Shown here piece after piece: positions 27,472 to 34,631 of a stretch of DNA of 35,755 bases (positions are counted from its first letter, which is position 1; the number at the start of each line of letters is the position of its first letter). This stretch comes from Actinomycetota bacterium. Its GTDB lineage: Bacteria; Actinomycetota; Thermoleophilia; Gaiellales; Gaiellaceae. Location: positions 1 through 35,755 of the forward strand of contig JACCTK010000035.1 in the NCBI GenBank assembly GCA_013812465.1, given 5' to 3'. Under the pieces are notes generated by a model. The model was not told the origin of the DNA, did not search any database, and was given only the letters and a program-made list of their open reading frames with translations. Made by a program: the position numbers and the translations under genes.

Positions 27472-27560
27472 GCCGTCATCGTGGCGGGCATCGAGTCACG
27501 CATGGGAAACGCCTTCGTCAAAGAAGTGCGCCAATCTCGGCCCACCGGTTAGCCGGAGAG

Positions 27561-29966
27561 TCAGGTCACGAAATTGACGAGCTTTCCGGGAACGACGACC
27601 GTGCGTGCCGCTTCGCCGCCGTTCAGGTGCTGCAGCACGCGCTCGGAGCCACGCGCGAGCGCGACGAGCTCGTCCTCGTCCAGGTCGGGCGCGACGTGCA
27701 GCCGATCGCGGATCTTCCCGTTCACCTGGACGACGACCTCGACCGTGTCGACCACGAGCAGCGCGGGGTCTGCCACGGGCCAGGGCGCCTCCCATAACCG
27801 CTCCCGGCCGAGAAGCTCCCACAGCTCCTCCGCGACGTGCGGCGCGTACGGCTGTAGGAGCGACACCGCCGTCTCGACGGCGAAGCGGGCGTCGCGGCCA
27901 GCGCGGTCTCGGGAGATCTCGTTCACGAGCTCCATGACCGCGGCGATGGCGGTGTTGAAGGCAAACCGGCGCCCGATGTCATCCGTGACCTTGGCGATCG
28001 TCGCGTGCGCCTTGCGCGCGAGCTCGCCACCCTCGGGATCGCCCGCTGGCGCGCGCTCCGCGACGTCCCCGACGACGCTCCAGAGCCTGCGGACGAACCG
28101 CGTCATGCCCTCGACGCTCGCCTCGGTCCACTCCATGTCCTGGTCGGCCGGGCCGAGAAACAGGATGTTCAAACGACAGGCGTCGGCGCCGTAGCGCTGG
28201 GCGAAGTCGTCCGGACCGACGATGTTCCCGGCACGCTTCGACATCTTGACGTTTCCGAGCGTGACCCAGCCGTTCGAATAGAACCGCGCGAACGGCTCCC
28301 GGAAGCCGACCAGTCCGAGGTCGTTCAGGACCTTGACCCAGAAGCGGGCGTAGATCATGTGCATCGTCGCGTGGTCGACGCCGCCGATGTAGAGATCCAC
28401 GGGGTTCCAGTAGTCGACTGCGGCGCGATCGAACGGCGCCGCATCGTTACGTGGGTCGCAGTAACGCAAGAAGTACCACGAAGAGTCGACGAACGTGTCC
28501 ATCGTCTCGGTCTCGCGCCGCGCTGAGCCTCCACACTCCGGGCAGGACACGTTCACCCAGTCCTCGGCCTGGGCGAGCGGTGGGCGCCCCTTCGGCTTGT
28601 AGTCCTCGACGTCGGGGAGGAGAACCGGCAGATCGTCCTCAGGCACCGGAACGATCCCGCACGCGTCGCAGTGGACGACCGGGATGGGGCAGCCCCAGTA
28701 CCGCTGCCTCGAGAAGCCCCAGTCACGCAAGCGGTAGTTGACAGAGAACTGGCCGCGTCCCTCGGCCGCGAGCCTCTCGACGATCCTCCGACCCCCCTGG
28801 TTCGCCGGCAGGCCGTCGAACTCCGCCGAGTTGACGAGCACCTCGCCCTCAGTGTGCTCGACGTAGGCCGCGCTTTCGTCGGGGTCGACGTCGGCAGGAC
28901 GCACGACATGCCGGACCGGCAGATCGAACGCGGCGGCGAAATCGAAGTCGCGCTGATCGTGAGCCGGAACCGCCATGATCGCCCCCGTCCCGTAGTCCAT
29001 CAGGACGTAGTCCGCGACGTAGACAGGCAGCCGCTCGCCGTTCACCGGGTTGACCGCATGGAGTCCCGTGAAGACGCCGGTCTTCTCGGCGGCGGCAGCG
29101 CGCTCCCCGGTCTTCTTCGCTGCGCTGCGCCGGACGTACTCGCGCACCTCCGCCGATTTGATTCCTGCGATCAACTCGTGCTCGGGCGCGAGGACGAAGA
29201 AGGTCGCGCCGTACAGCGTGTCCGGACGCGTTGTGAACACCGCGACATCCTCGTCCAGCTCCTCGAGTCGAAACAAAATCTCCGCGCCCTCGGATCGGCC
29301 GATCCAGTTCCGCTGGCGCGCCTTGATCGACTCGGGCCAGTCCACCGTGTCGAGATCGTCGAGCAGCGCTTGCGCGTAGTCCGTGATCCGGAAGAACCAC
29401 TGCTCCATGGAGCGTGACTCGACCTCGGCGCCGCAGCGCTCACAGCGGCCGTCGTGCACCTGCTCGTTCGCAAGCACCGTCTGGTCGTTCGGGCACCACT
29501 TGACCGGCGCCCCTTTCCTGTAGGCCAGCCCGCGTTCGTAGAACTTCAGGAACTGCCACTGTTGCCAGCGGTAGTACTCCGGCTCGTGCGTCGAGAGCTG
29601 GCGCGTCCAGTCGTACGCCCATCCGATCCGGCGCATCGAGGCCTTGATGTCGCGGATGTTCCGCTCGACGATCTCGCGCGGGTGGCCACCCTCCTTGATC
29701 GCCGCGTTCTCCGCCGGCAAGCCGAACGCGTCGAATCCCTGCGGGTGCAGGACCTGCATGCCGTTGCGCGACCGAAAGCGCGTGACGACGTCGCCGATCG
29801 TGTAGACGAGCATGTGCCCCATGTGCAGCGTTCCCGACGGGTATGGCAGCTGCTCGAGAACGTAGGACTTCGGGCGCACGGGGTCGTTCGAAACCTCGAA
29901 CGCGTGCTCATCGCGCCAGACGCGCTGCCACCTCTCCTCGATCCTTTTCGCGTCGTACTGCTCCAT
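27561..29966 (-). CDS. leuS: Leucyl-tRNA synthetase
   Basis: Charges tRNA-Leu with leucine. 801 residues, typical bacterial LeuRS. The HIGH motif is HMGH at 48-51, and the KMSKS motif is KMSKR at 574-578. The CP1 editing domain has TTRPDTLYGATFFVLAPEH and GTGAIMAVPAHDQRDFDF. Zinc-type CPN/CERC and CPECGG cysteines are present. The anticodon-binding domain and a small C-terminal domain (VQVNGKIRDRL) complete the protein. GAGAGGG precedes ATG 29966 closely. The 5' region carries a leader peptide with two Leu codons, a long hairpin and a terminator, which suggests attenuation by charged tRNA-Leu. Confidence 0.97.
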   Translation of the reverse strand: MEQYDAKRIEERWQRVWRDEHAFEVSNDPVRPKSYVLEQLPYPSGTLHMGHMLVYTIGDVVTRFRSRNGMQVLHPQGFDAFGLPAENAAIKEGGHPREIVERNIRDIKASMRRIGWAYDWTRQLSTHEPEYYRWQQWQFLKFYERGLAYRKGAPVKWCPNDQTVLANEQVHDGRCERCGAEVESRSMEQWFFRITDYAQALLDDLDTVDWPESIKARQRNWIGRSEGAEILFRLEELDEDVAVFTTRPDTLYGATFFVLAPEHELIAGIKSAEVREYVRRSAAKKTGERAAAAEKTGVFTGLHAVNPVNGERLPVYVADYVLMDYGTGAIMAVPAHDQRDFDFAAAFDLPVRHVVRPADVDPDESAAYVEHTEGEVLVNSAEFDGLPANQGGRRIVERLAAEGRGQFSVNYRLRDWGFSRQRYWGCPIPVVHCDACGIVPVPEDDLPVLLPDVEDYKPKGRPPLAQAEDWVNVSCPECGGSARRETETMDTFVDSSWYFLRYCDPRNDAAPFDRAAVDYWNPVDLYIGGVDHATMHMIYARFWVKVLNDLGLVGFREPFARFYSNGWVTLGNVKMSKRAGNIVGPDDFAQRYGADACRLNILFLGPADQDMEWTEASVEGMTRFVRRLWSVVGDVAERAPAGDPEGGELARKAHATIAKVTDDIGRRFAFNTAIAAVMELVNEISRDRAGRDARFAVETAVSLLQPYAPHVAEELWELLGRERLWEAPWPVADPALLVVDTVEVVVQVNGKIRDRLHVAPDLDEDELVALARGSERVLQHLNGGEAARTVVVPGKLVNFVT

Positions 29967-29992
29967 CGCCCTCTCAATTCGTCTCGTGAAAC

Positions 29993-30017
29993 AAAAAAGC
30001 CTCTCGTACGAGAGGCT
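29993..30017 (-). terminator. Intrinsic terminator in the leuS leader
   Basis: 8-bp stem AGCCTCTC / GAGAGGCT with loop GTAC (30017-29998 on the minus strand), followed at once by TTTTTT (29998-29993). It is the best Rho-independent terminator in the window and sits only 26 nt before the leuS start, so it must be regulated or leaky for leuS to be made. Confidence 0.8.
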
Positions 30018-30021
30018 CCAG

Positions 30022-30055
30022 GGGAACGCCCGCGGCTCTCGCCGCGCCCGCTCCC
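30022..30055 (-). promoter_or_regulatory. Long leader hairpin, putative attenuator arm
   Basis: 15-nt arms around a GAGA loop: six inner pairs (CGCGGC / GCCGCG), a 2x2 G-G mismatch and seven outer pairs including one G-U. The loop region CGAGAG (30041-30036) is complementary to CTCTCG in the left arm of the terminator (30014-30009), giving an alternative pairing that would break the terminator. The hairpin starts 3 nt after the leader-peptide stop codon. Confidence 0.55.
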
Positions 30056-30058
30056 TGC

Positions 30059-30079
30059 CTACGTAAGAAGCTGCACCAT
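30059..30079 (-). CDS. Putative leuS leader peptide MVQLLT
   Basis: Six-codon reading frame ATG GTG CAG CTT CTT ACG TAG, with tandem leucine codons CTT CTT (CTT is a rare type in this GC-rich genome). It ends just before the long hairpin and terminator in front of leuS, the layout of a classical amino-acid attenuator. There is no Shine-Dalgarno sequence. A TACCCT hexamer at 30094-30089 would place transcription start at or next to the ATG, so translation may be leaderless. The peptide itself probably has no function beyond ribosome stalling. Confidence 0.5.
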   Translation of the reverse strand: MVQLLT

Positions 30080-30111
30080 GCGGGGAAAAGGGTAACAGGC
30101 AAAATCGGCCG
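30080..30111. promoter_or_regulatory. Divergent leuS/lysA promoter region
   Basis: Minus strand: TACCCT (30094-30089) as a -10 box, 9 nt before the leader-peptide ATG. Plus strand: CAAAAT (30100-30105), 6 nt before the lysA ATG. Neither has a good -35 box, and lysA has no Shine-Dalgarno sequence. Both transcripts could be leaderless, but these boxes are weak matches. Confidence 0.3.
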
Positions 30112-31371
30112 ATGCTCGAGCTCTTCCCTGACTCCGCTCGAATCGAGCGCGGCGAGCTCCACGTCGGCGGCCTCGATGCCTCCGGGCTTGCCGAGCGCTA
30201 CGGGACGCCACTGGTCGTCTACTGCGAGGACACCCTCCGGCAGCAGGCGCGCGCCCTCCGCGCTGCCGCATGCGAGGATGGACGCGTCTTCTACGGAACG
30301 AAGGCTTTTCCGAACGTCGCGTTGCTCCGCTTGTTTCGGGAAGAAGGGGTCGGCGCGGACGTCGCAGCGGCCGGCGAGCTCGCGTTCGCACTCAAAGCCG
30401 GGCTCTCGGGCGCGGATCTCGTCGTACACGGGAACAACAAGGACGAGGCGCTGCTCGCGGGCGCGGCCGCAGAGGGAGCCTGCGTGGTGCTGGACGCGCC
30501 CGACGAGGCCGCGCTGGCGTCCGCAGCAGGCATCGACCGAGCTCTGGTGCGCGTGACGCTCGGCGTCGACGCCGACACGCACGAGGCGATCGTCACCGGG
30601 CACCATGGCTCGAAGTTCGGGCTTCCGCCGGAGCAGGCAGAGGGCGTCCTAGCGGACGCGCTGAGCCACGGAATCGACGTGCTCGGCGTGCATGTCCATG
30701 TCGGCTCGCAGCTCCCGGATTTCGCAGCTCAGGCGGAGACGATCCGCCGACTTGCCGCATTCACCGCAGCGTGTCACAGGTCGCTCGGCTGGGAGGCCCG
30801 GGTCGCAAACCTCGGCGGAGGCTTCGGAATCAGGCATCACCCTGACGACGAAGTGCCGGACGCAGCCGAGCTCGCTGCATCGGCCTCGGCAACCGCGCTT
30901 GCGGCTTTCAGCGCCTTGGGACTGCCGAAGCCGACCGTCTGGCTCGAGCCCGGTCGCTGCCTCGTCGGTCGAGCGGGTGTCACGCTCTACCGGGTCGGCT
31001 CGGTCAAACGCCTCGACGCGCGGACCTGGGTCGCCGTCGACGGCGGGATGTCGGACAACCCGCGCCCTCAGCTCTACGACGCTCGCTACACCGCCCTCAG
31101 CGCTCTGCGTACCGATGAGGATCTCGACGAGCTCGTCAGCGTGGCCGGCATGCATTGCGAGTCCGGAGACGTCCTCATCGACGATGTCCTGCTCCCGTCG
31201 CCGCGACGTGGGGATTTGCTCGCCGTTCCAGCGACCGGTGCTTATACGTTGGCGATGAGCTCGAACTACAACGGCGTCACGCGCCCTGCCGCCGTGCTCG
31301 TGCGTCAGGCAGGAGCGCAGCTGATCCGCCGACGCGAGACGATCGACGATCTCCTCGGGCTAGAGGTCTAA
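30112..31371 (+). CDS. lysA: Diaminopimelate decarboxylase
   Basis: PLP enzyme converting meso-diaminopimelate to lysine, the last step of the pathway. 419 residues. The PLP lysine is in FYGTKAFPN (Lys64). HVHVGSQ, NLGGGFGI, WLEPGRCLVG, the interface motif CESGDVL and GAYTLAMSSNYNG follow in the usual order for fold-III decarboxylases, and the CESGD signature separates it from ornithine decarboxylases. It is divergent from leuS and convergent with cofGH. The two stop codons overlap within CTAA (31368-31371). Confidence 0.95.
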   Translation: MLELFPDSARIERGELHVGGLDASGLAERYGTPLVVYCEDTLRQQARALRAAACEDGRVFYGTKAFPNVALLRLFREEGVGADVAAAGELAFALKAGLSGADLVVHGNNKDEALLAGAAAEGACVVLDAPDEAALASAAGIDRALVRVTLGVDADTHEAIVTGHHGSKFGLPPEQAEGVLADALSHGIDVLGVHVHVGSQLPDFAAQAETIRRLAAFTAACHRSLGWEARVANLGGGFGIRHHPDDEVPDAAELAASASATALAAFSALGLPKPTVWLEPGRCLVGRAGVTLYRVGSVKRLDARTWVAVDGGMSDNPRPQLYDARYTALSALRTDEDLDELVSVAGMHCESGDVLIDDVLLPSPRRGDLLAVPATGAYTLAMSSNYNGVTRPAAVLVRQAGAQLIRRRETIDDLLGLEV

Positions 31372-33743
31372 CCCGCTCCCGATCGGATGAGCCCCGGGCG
31401 CACGAGCCGCGGCGGCGCGATGAGGCCGGCGTCCTGCACCGGCGGGTTGAGGGGCTCGGCGAGCGGCTCCGCGCCGAACGAGGCGCGCACGCGTTCCTCT
31501 GACGGCTCGCCGTAGAGCGTCGTGCGTTGCCGCGGAACCCTGCCCGCCGACCGGATCAGCTCTTCCATCGCTTCGGGCGGCAGCTCCTGCCCGTGCTCGG
31601 CGCCGGCCGAGCGCGAGATGGACTCGTTCATCAGCGTTCCCCCAAGATCGTTGACTCCTGTCCTGAGCGCCTCGCGCGTCCCCTCAGGGCCGAGCTTTAC
31701 CCACGACGCCTGGATGTTCGTGATCCACGGGTGCAGCGCCAGGCGGGCGACCGCGTGCACAAGAAGCGTCTCGCGGAAGGTCGGCCCTCGTCGGGCGAGG
31801 CCTTGCTCGTACATCGGCGCCTCCATCGGCACGAACGGCAGCGGCACGAACTCGGTGAAGCCACCCGACCGCTGTTGCTGCTCGCGAGCGCGGAGCAGGT
31901 GGCACGCCCAGCTCCGCGGCGTGTCCGCGTGGCCGAACATAAGCGTGACGTTCGACCGGAGGCCGACCCCGTGCGCGGCGTCGTGCACCCGGAGCCATTG
32001 CGCGGTCGTCACCTTGTCGGGGCAGATGATCCGCCGCACCTCGTCGTCGAGCACCTCAGCGGCGGTGCCGGGCAGCGAGCCGAGACCGAGGTCGCGCAAG
32101 TGCGCGAGGTACTCCTCCAGACCGACCCCAAGCGTCGCTGCCCCTTGCCAGATCTCGAGCGCGGAGAACGCGTGCACGTGGATGTCTGGCACCTCATCCT
32201 TGATCGCGCGCACGACGTCCGCGTAGTAGTCGCCCGTGAACGCCGGATGGATCCCGCCCTGCAGGCAAACCTCGGTCGCGCCTCGCTCCCAGGCTTCTCG
32301 AGTGCGGCGGACGATCTCCTCCCGCGGGACGAGGTACGGCGCGCCGTGCAGGTTTCGCGCCAGCTTCCCCTTGGAGAAGGCGCAGAAGCCGCAGCGGAAG
32401 TAGCAGACGTTCGTGTACTGGATGTTCCGGGTGACGACGTACGTGACCTCGTCGCCGCAGGTCTCGCGGCGGAGCCGGTCGGCAGCTGCGAAGACACGGT
32501 ACATCTCGTGTCCGCGCGACTCGAACAAGCGTGTGATCTCATCCTCGCCGAGCTCGTCGCCGGAGAGCTCGAGCGGCACGCAGTCGCGGGGCACGAGGAA
32601 GGGGACGCTGCCCGGCTCGCCCGGCGCCCAGGCGTCGTCGCGCGCGAGCCCGACCGCGTCGGCGGCGCGGCGGACGTGCGTTGCGACCGCCAGATCGCTC
32701 CAGCGTCCGAGGTCAGCGACGTACTCGGGATAGATCGCGAGGCGTGGAGCGAGCCCGAGGCCGCGGCTCCGCGTCGCCTCGGCCAGGCGCTCGATCTCGG
32801 GCCAGGGCGCTTCGGGGTTGACGTGGTCGATCGTCACCGGCGAAACCCCGCCCCAGTCGTCGATCCCTGCGTCGAGCAATCGCGGGAAGTCGTCGTAGGC
32901 GAGGTTCGGCGGCGCCTGCACGTGCCAGTCGGCGCCGAGCAGGATGCGCGCGACCGCGATCGTCCACAGGTGGTCGTCGAGCTCGGGCTCCGGATGCGAA
33001 GCCATGCGCGTCCCCAGCTTCGCGCGGAAGTTCTGGACGATGATCTCCTGGACGTGCCCGTGCTCCTCGCCGAGCGCACGCAGAGCGAGCAGCGCGTCGA
33101 TCCGCTCCTCGCGCGTCTCGCCGATCCCGATCAGGATCCCGCTCGTGAAGGGGATTCGGAGCTCACCGGCGAGCCGGATCGTTTCCAGGCGACGTGCGGG
33201 AAGCTTGTCCGGAGACGCCCAATGCGGTCCTCCCCGCTCCCCGAGCCGATCGGCAGCCGTCTCCAGCATGATCCCCATCGAGGCTGAGACGGGACGCAGG
33301 AGCTCGAGCTCGTCGCGGGTCATGACGCCGGGGTTCAGATGCGGGAGAAGGCCCGTCTCCTCGAGGACGAGCCGAGCGCAGCGCTCCAGGTACTCGATCG
33401 TCGTCTCACACCCGAGCGCTCGAAGCTCCTCACGCGCGACCTTGTAGCGCAGCTCGGGCTTGTCCCCGAGCGTGAAGAGCGCCTCGCGGCAGCCGGCCAC
33501 AGCGCCAACCCGAGCGATCGCCAGTACTTCGTCCTCGGTCATGAACGCCCGCTCCCCACGCCTCGGCGGCCGCGCGAAGGTGCAGTAGCCGCAAACGTCC
33601 CGGCACAGAGTCGTCAGCGGGATGAATACCTTCGGCGAATACGTGACCAGCGGCCCGCGCCGCAATCGCCGCGCCTCGATAAGGAGCTCGTCCAGGGGCG
33701 CAGCGAGGAGATCGGCGACGGCGATCACGTTCTTCGCGAGCAT
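31368..33743 (-). CDS. fbiC: FO synthase, fused CofG-CofH (FbiC)
   Basis: Makes 7,8-didemethyl-8-hydroxy-5-deazariboflavin (FO), the chromophore of coenzyme F420, from tyrosine and a ribityl-pyrimidine intermediate. 791 residues with two radical-SAM halves. The CofG half has CRDVCGYC (Cys47, Cys51, Cys54) followed by TFARPPRRGERAFMT. The CofH half has CYFRCGFC (Cys447, Cys451, Cys454) followed by AFSKGK. The fused form is typical of actinobacteria, while archaea and cyanobacteria usually split it. No other F420 genes are in the window. An array of GGTGAC palindromes begins 40 bp upstream of the start. Confidence 0.97.
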   Translation of the reverse strand: MLAKNVIAVADLLAAPLDELLIEARRLRRGPLVTYSPKVFIPLTTLCRDVCGYCTFARPPRRGERAFMTEDEVLAIARVGAVAGCREALFTLGDKPELRYKVAREELRALGCETTIEYLERCARLVLEETGLLPHLNPGVMTRDELELLRPVSASMGIMLETAADRLGERGGPHWASPDKLPARRLETIRLAGELRIPFTSGILIGIGETREERIDALLALRALGEEHGHVQEIIVQNFRAKLGTRMASHPEPELDDHLWTIAVARILLGADWHVQAPPNLAYDDFPRLLDAGIDDWGGVSPVTIDHVNPEAPWPEIERLAEATRSRGLGLAPRLAIYPEYVADLGRWSDLAVATHVRRAADAVGLARDDAWAPGEPGSVPFLVPRDCVPLELSGDELGEDEITRLFESRGHEMYRVFAAADRLRRETCGDEVTYVVTRNIQYTNVCYFRCGFCAFSKGKLARNLHGAPYLVPREEIVRRTREAWERGATEVCLQGGIHPAFTGDYYADVVRAIKDEVPDIHVHAFSALEIWQGAATLGVGLEEYLAHLRDLGLGSLPGTAAEVLDDEVRRIICPDKVTTAQWLRVHDAAHGVGLRSNVTLMFGHADTPRSWACHLLRAREQQQRSGGFTEFVPLPFVPMEAPMYEQGLARRGPTFRETLLVHAVARLALHPWITNIQASWVKLGPEGTREALRTGVNDLGGTLMNESISRSAGAEHGQELPPEAMEELIRSAGRVPRQRTTLYGEPSEERVRASFGAEPLAEPLNPPVQDAGLIAPPRLVRPGLIRSGAG

Positions 33744-33783
33744 ACGTCGATGATGCGGGTACGCATTCGTCTCATGACAACAA

Positions 33784-33840
33784 GGTGACAGCGGTCACCG
33801 GAGGCTGGGTGACTGTCACCGGTTCTTGGTGACTGTCACC
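33784..33840. repeat. Three GGTGAC/GTCACC palindromes upstream of fbiC
   Basis: Palindromes at 33784-33799 (GGTGAC, 4-nt centre, GTCACC), 33808-33820 and 33828-33840 (both GGTGAC-T-GTCACC). The last two repeat with a 20-bp period, close to two helical turns. The nearest arm is 41 nt upstream of the fbiC ATG. This could be an operator array or a REP-like intergenic repeat. Confidence 0.7.
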
Positions 33841-33908
33841 AGCGTTTCGCCCACCATGAGCAAGAGGAGACGAGATGAGCCGCGATTCGAGTCCTCGCTA
33901 TCGCCCAG

Positions 33909-34428
33909 CTATGACCGTCGAGTCAGTCGCAGGAACGGAAGTCGGAATCCGACGAGCCACGTAAGGAGTGCGATCCCGGACACCCACAAAGCGAGCACGA
34001 GAGCGCTTTCCCACCACGGCCTCTCTCCCACTTCCCCGTCACTCGATACGAAAGCTACGTCCACGCTGCTGCTCGTCTCGCGACCGGTGATCTCCAGCGT
34101 GGACTCTTCAACGAGATGGAGGCCAATCGCGGTCAGATAACTCGCCTCGTCAAGGCAACGGGCGAGCACGCACCATGACCTCATCGTGAGAGAGGCGGTA
34201 GGTCGATGAGCGCGGCGGAAACCCGCACACGGACGCACCGGACGTCTCCAAGACATTAGGCTCAACACCCCCTGAGTGAGCGCGTCTAGCAGCGCGCTCC
34301 CGGCATCTGGCCCATCGAGATCGAGGTCAACGCGGGGGACATCAATCACGGCAACGACCATGAGCAACACCGCGGAAAAACACAAGCGCCGCCACCAGCA
34401 CCGCGAGGATCCTGGCGAAGGCGCGCAT
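33909..34428 (-). pseudogene. Membrane-anchored protein, reading frame broken at an A5/T5 run
   Basis: ATG 34428, preceded by GGGTGAG, starts a clean signal-anchor (MRAFARILAVLVAALVF) but stops after 28 codons. Removing one T from the TTTTT run (34380-34376) continues into SAVLLMVVAVIDVPRVDLDLD and a frame open to 33909. That frame ends in SSDGEVGERPWWESALVLAL and a second membrane segment with a basic tail. The middle (about 34150-34270) has poor coding bias, so more damage is possible. No family is recognised. If this is not a gene, 33744-34631 holds only repeats. GC content by eye is lower here than in the neighbours, which may point to acquired or decaying DNA. Confidence 0.45.
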
Positions 34429-34523
34429 GTGCTCACCCTACGAACATTGGGGGGCGAACCGGGCCAGTCCGAGGAGCTAACGGTCAAGGAGCTTCCTTCC
34501 GCGGTGCGCTGACACCTAAGAGC

Positions 34524-34618
34524 GGGGTCAGGCTGAAGCCTGACCCCAGGTGGATGATTGGGGTCAGGCTGAAAGCAGAGCTCGGGTGGATGGCTTGGGG
34601 TCAGGCTTCAGCCTGACC
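34524..34618. repeat. Cluster of GGGGTCAGGCT palindromes
   Basis: Complete palindrome at 34524-34547 (arms GGGGTCAGGCT / AGCCTGACCCC, centre GA). A half-copy begins at 34560, and a third copy lies at 34597-34618 with one mismatch. The copies are embedded in a partial direct repeat (GGTGGATG then TTGGGGTCAGGCT). The last copy is 13 nt past the stop of the substrate-binding protein gene and could form a 3' hairpin. Confidence 0.75.
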
Positions 34619-34631
34619 TCGGTGTGAGGTG

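Noticed and set aside
29993..30060. T-box riboswitch upstream of leuS
   Set aside because: The leader is too short, there is no specifier-loop structure, and the conserved GGGUGGNACCGCG antiterminator bulge is absent. The Leu-codon peptide fits better.
33784..33840. CRISPR array
   Set aside because: Only three short palindromes with 7-8 nt between them, no unique spacers of normal size and no cas genes.
34524..34618. Attachment site or insertion-sequence ends
   Set aside because: No transposase or integrase nearby and no tRNA gene. The copies are short palindromes rather than flanking terminal repeats.
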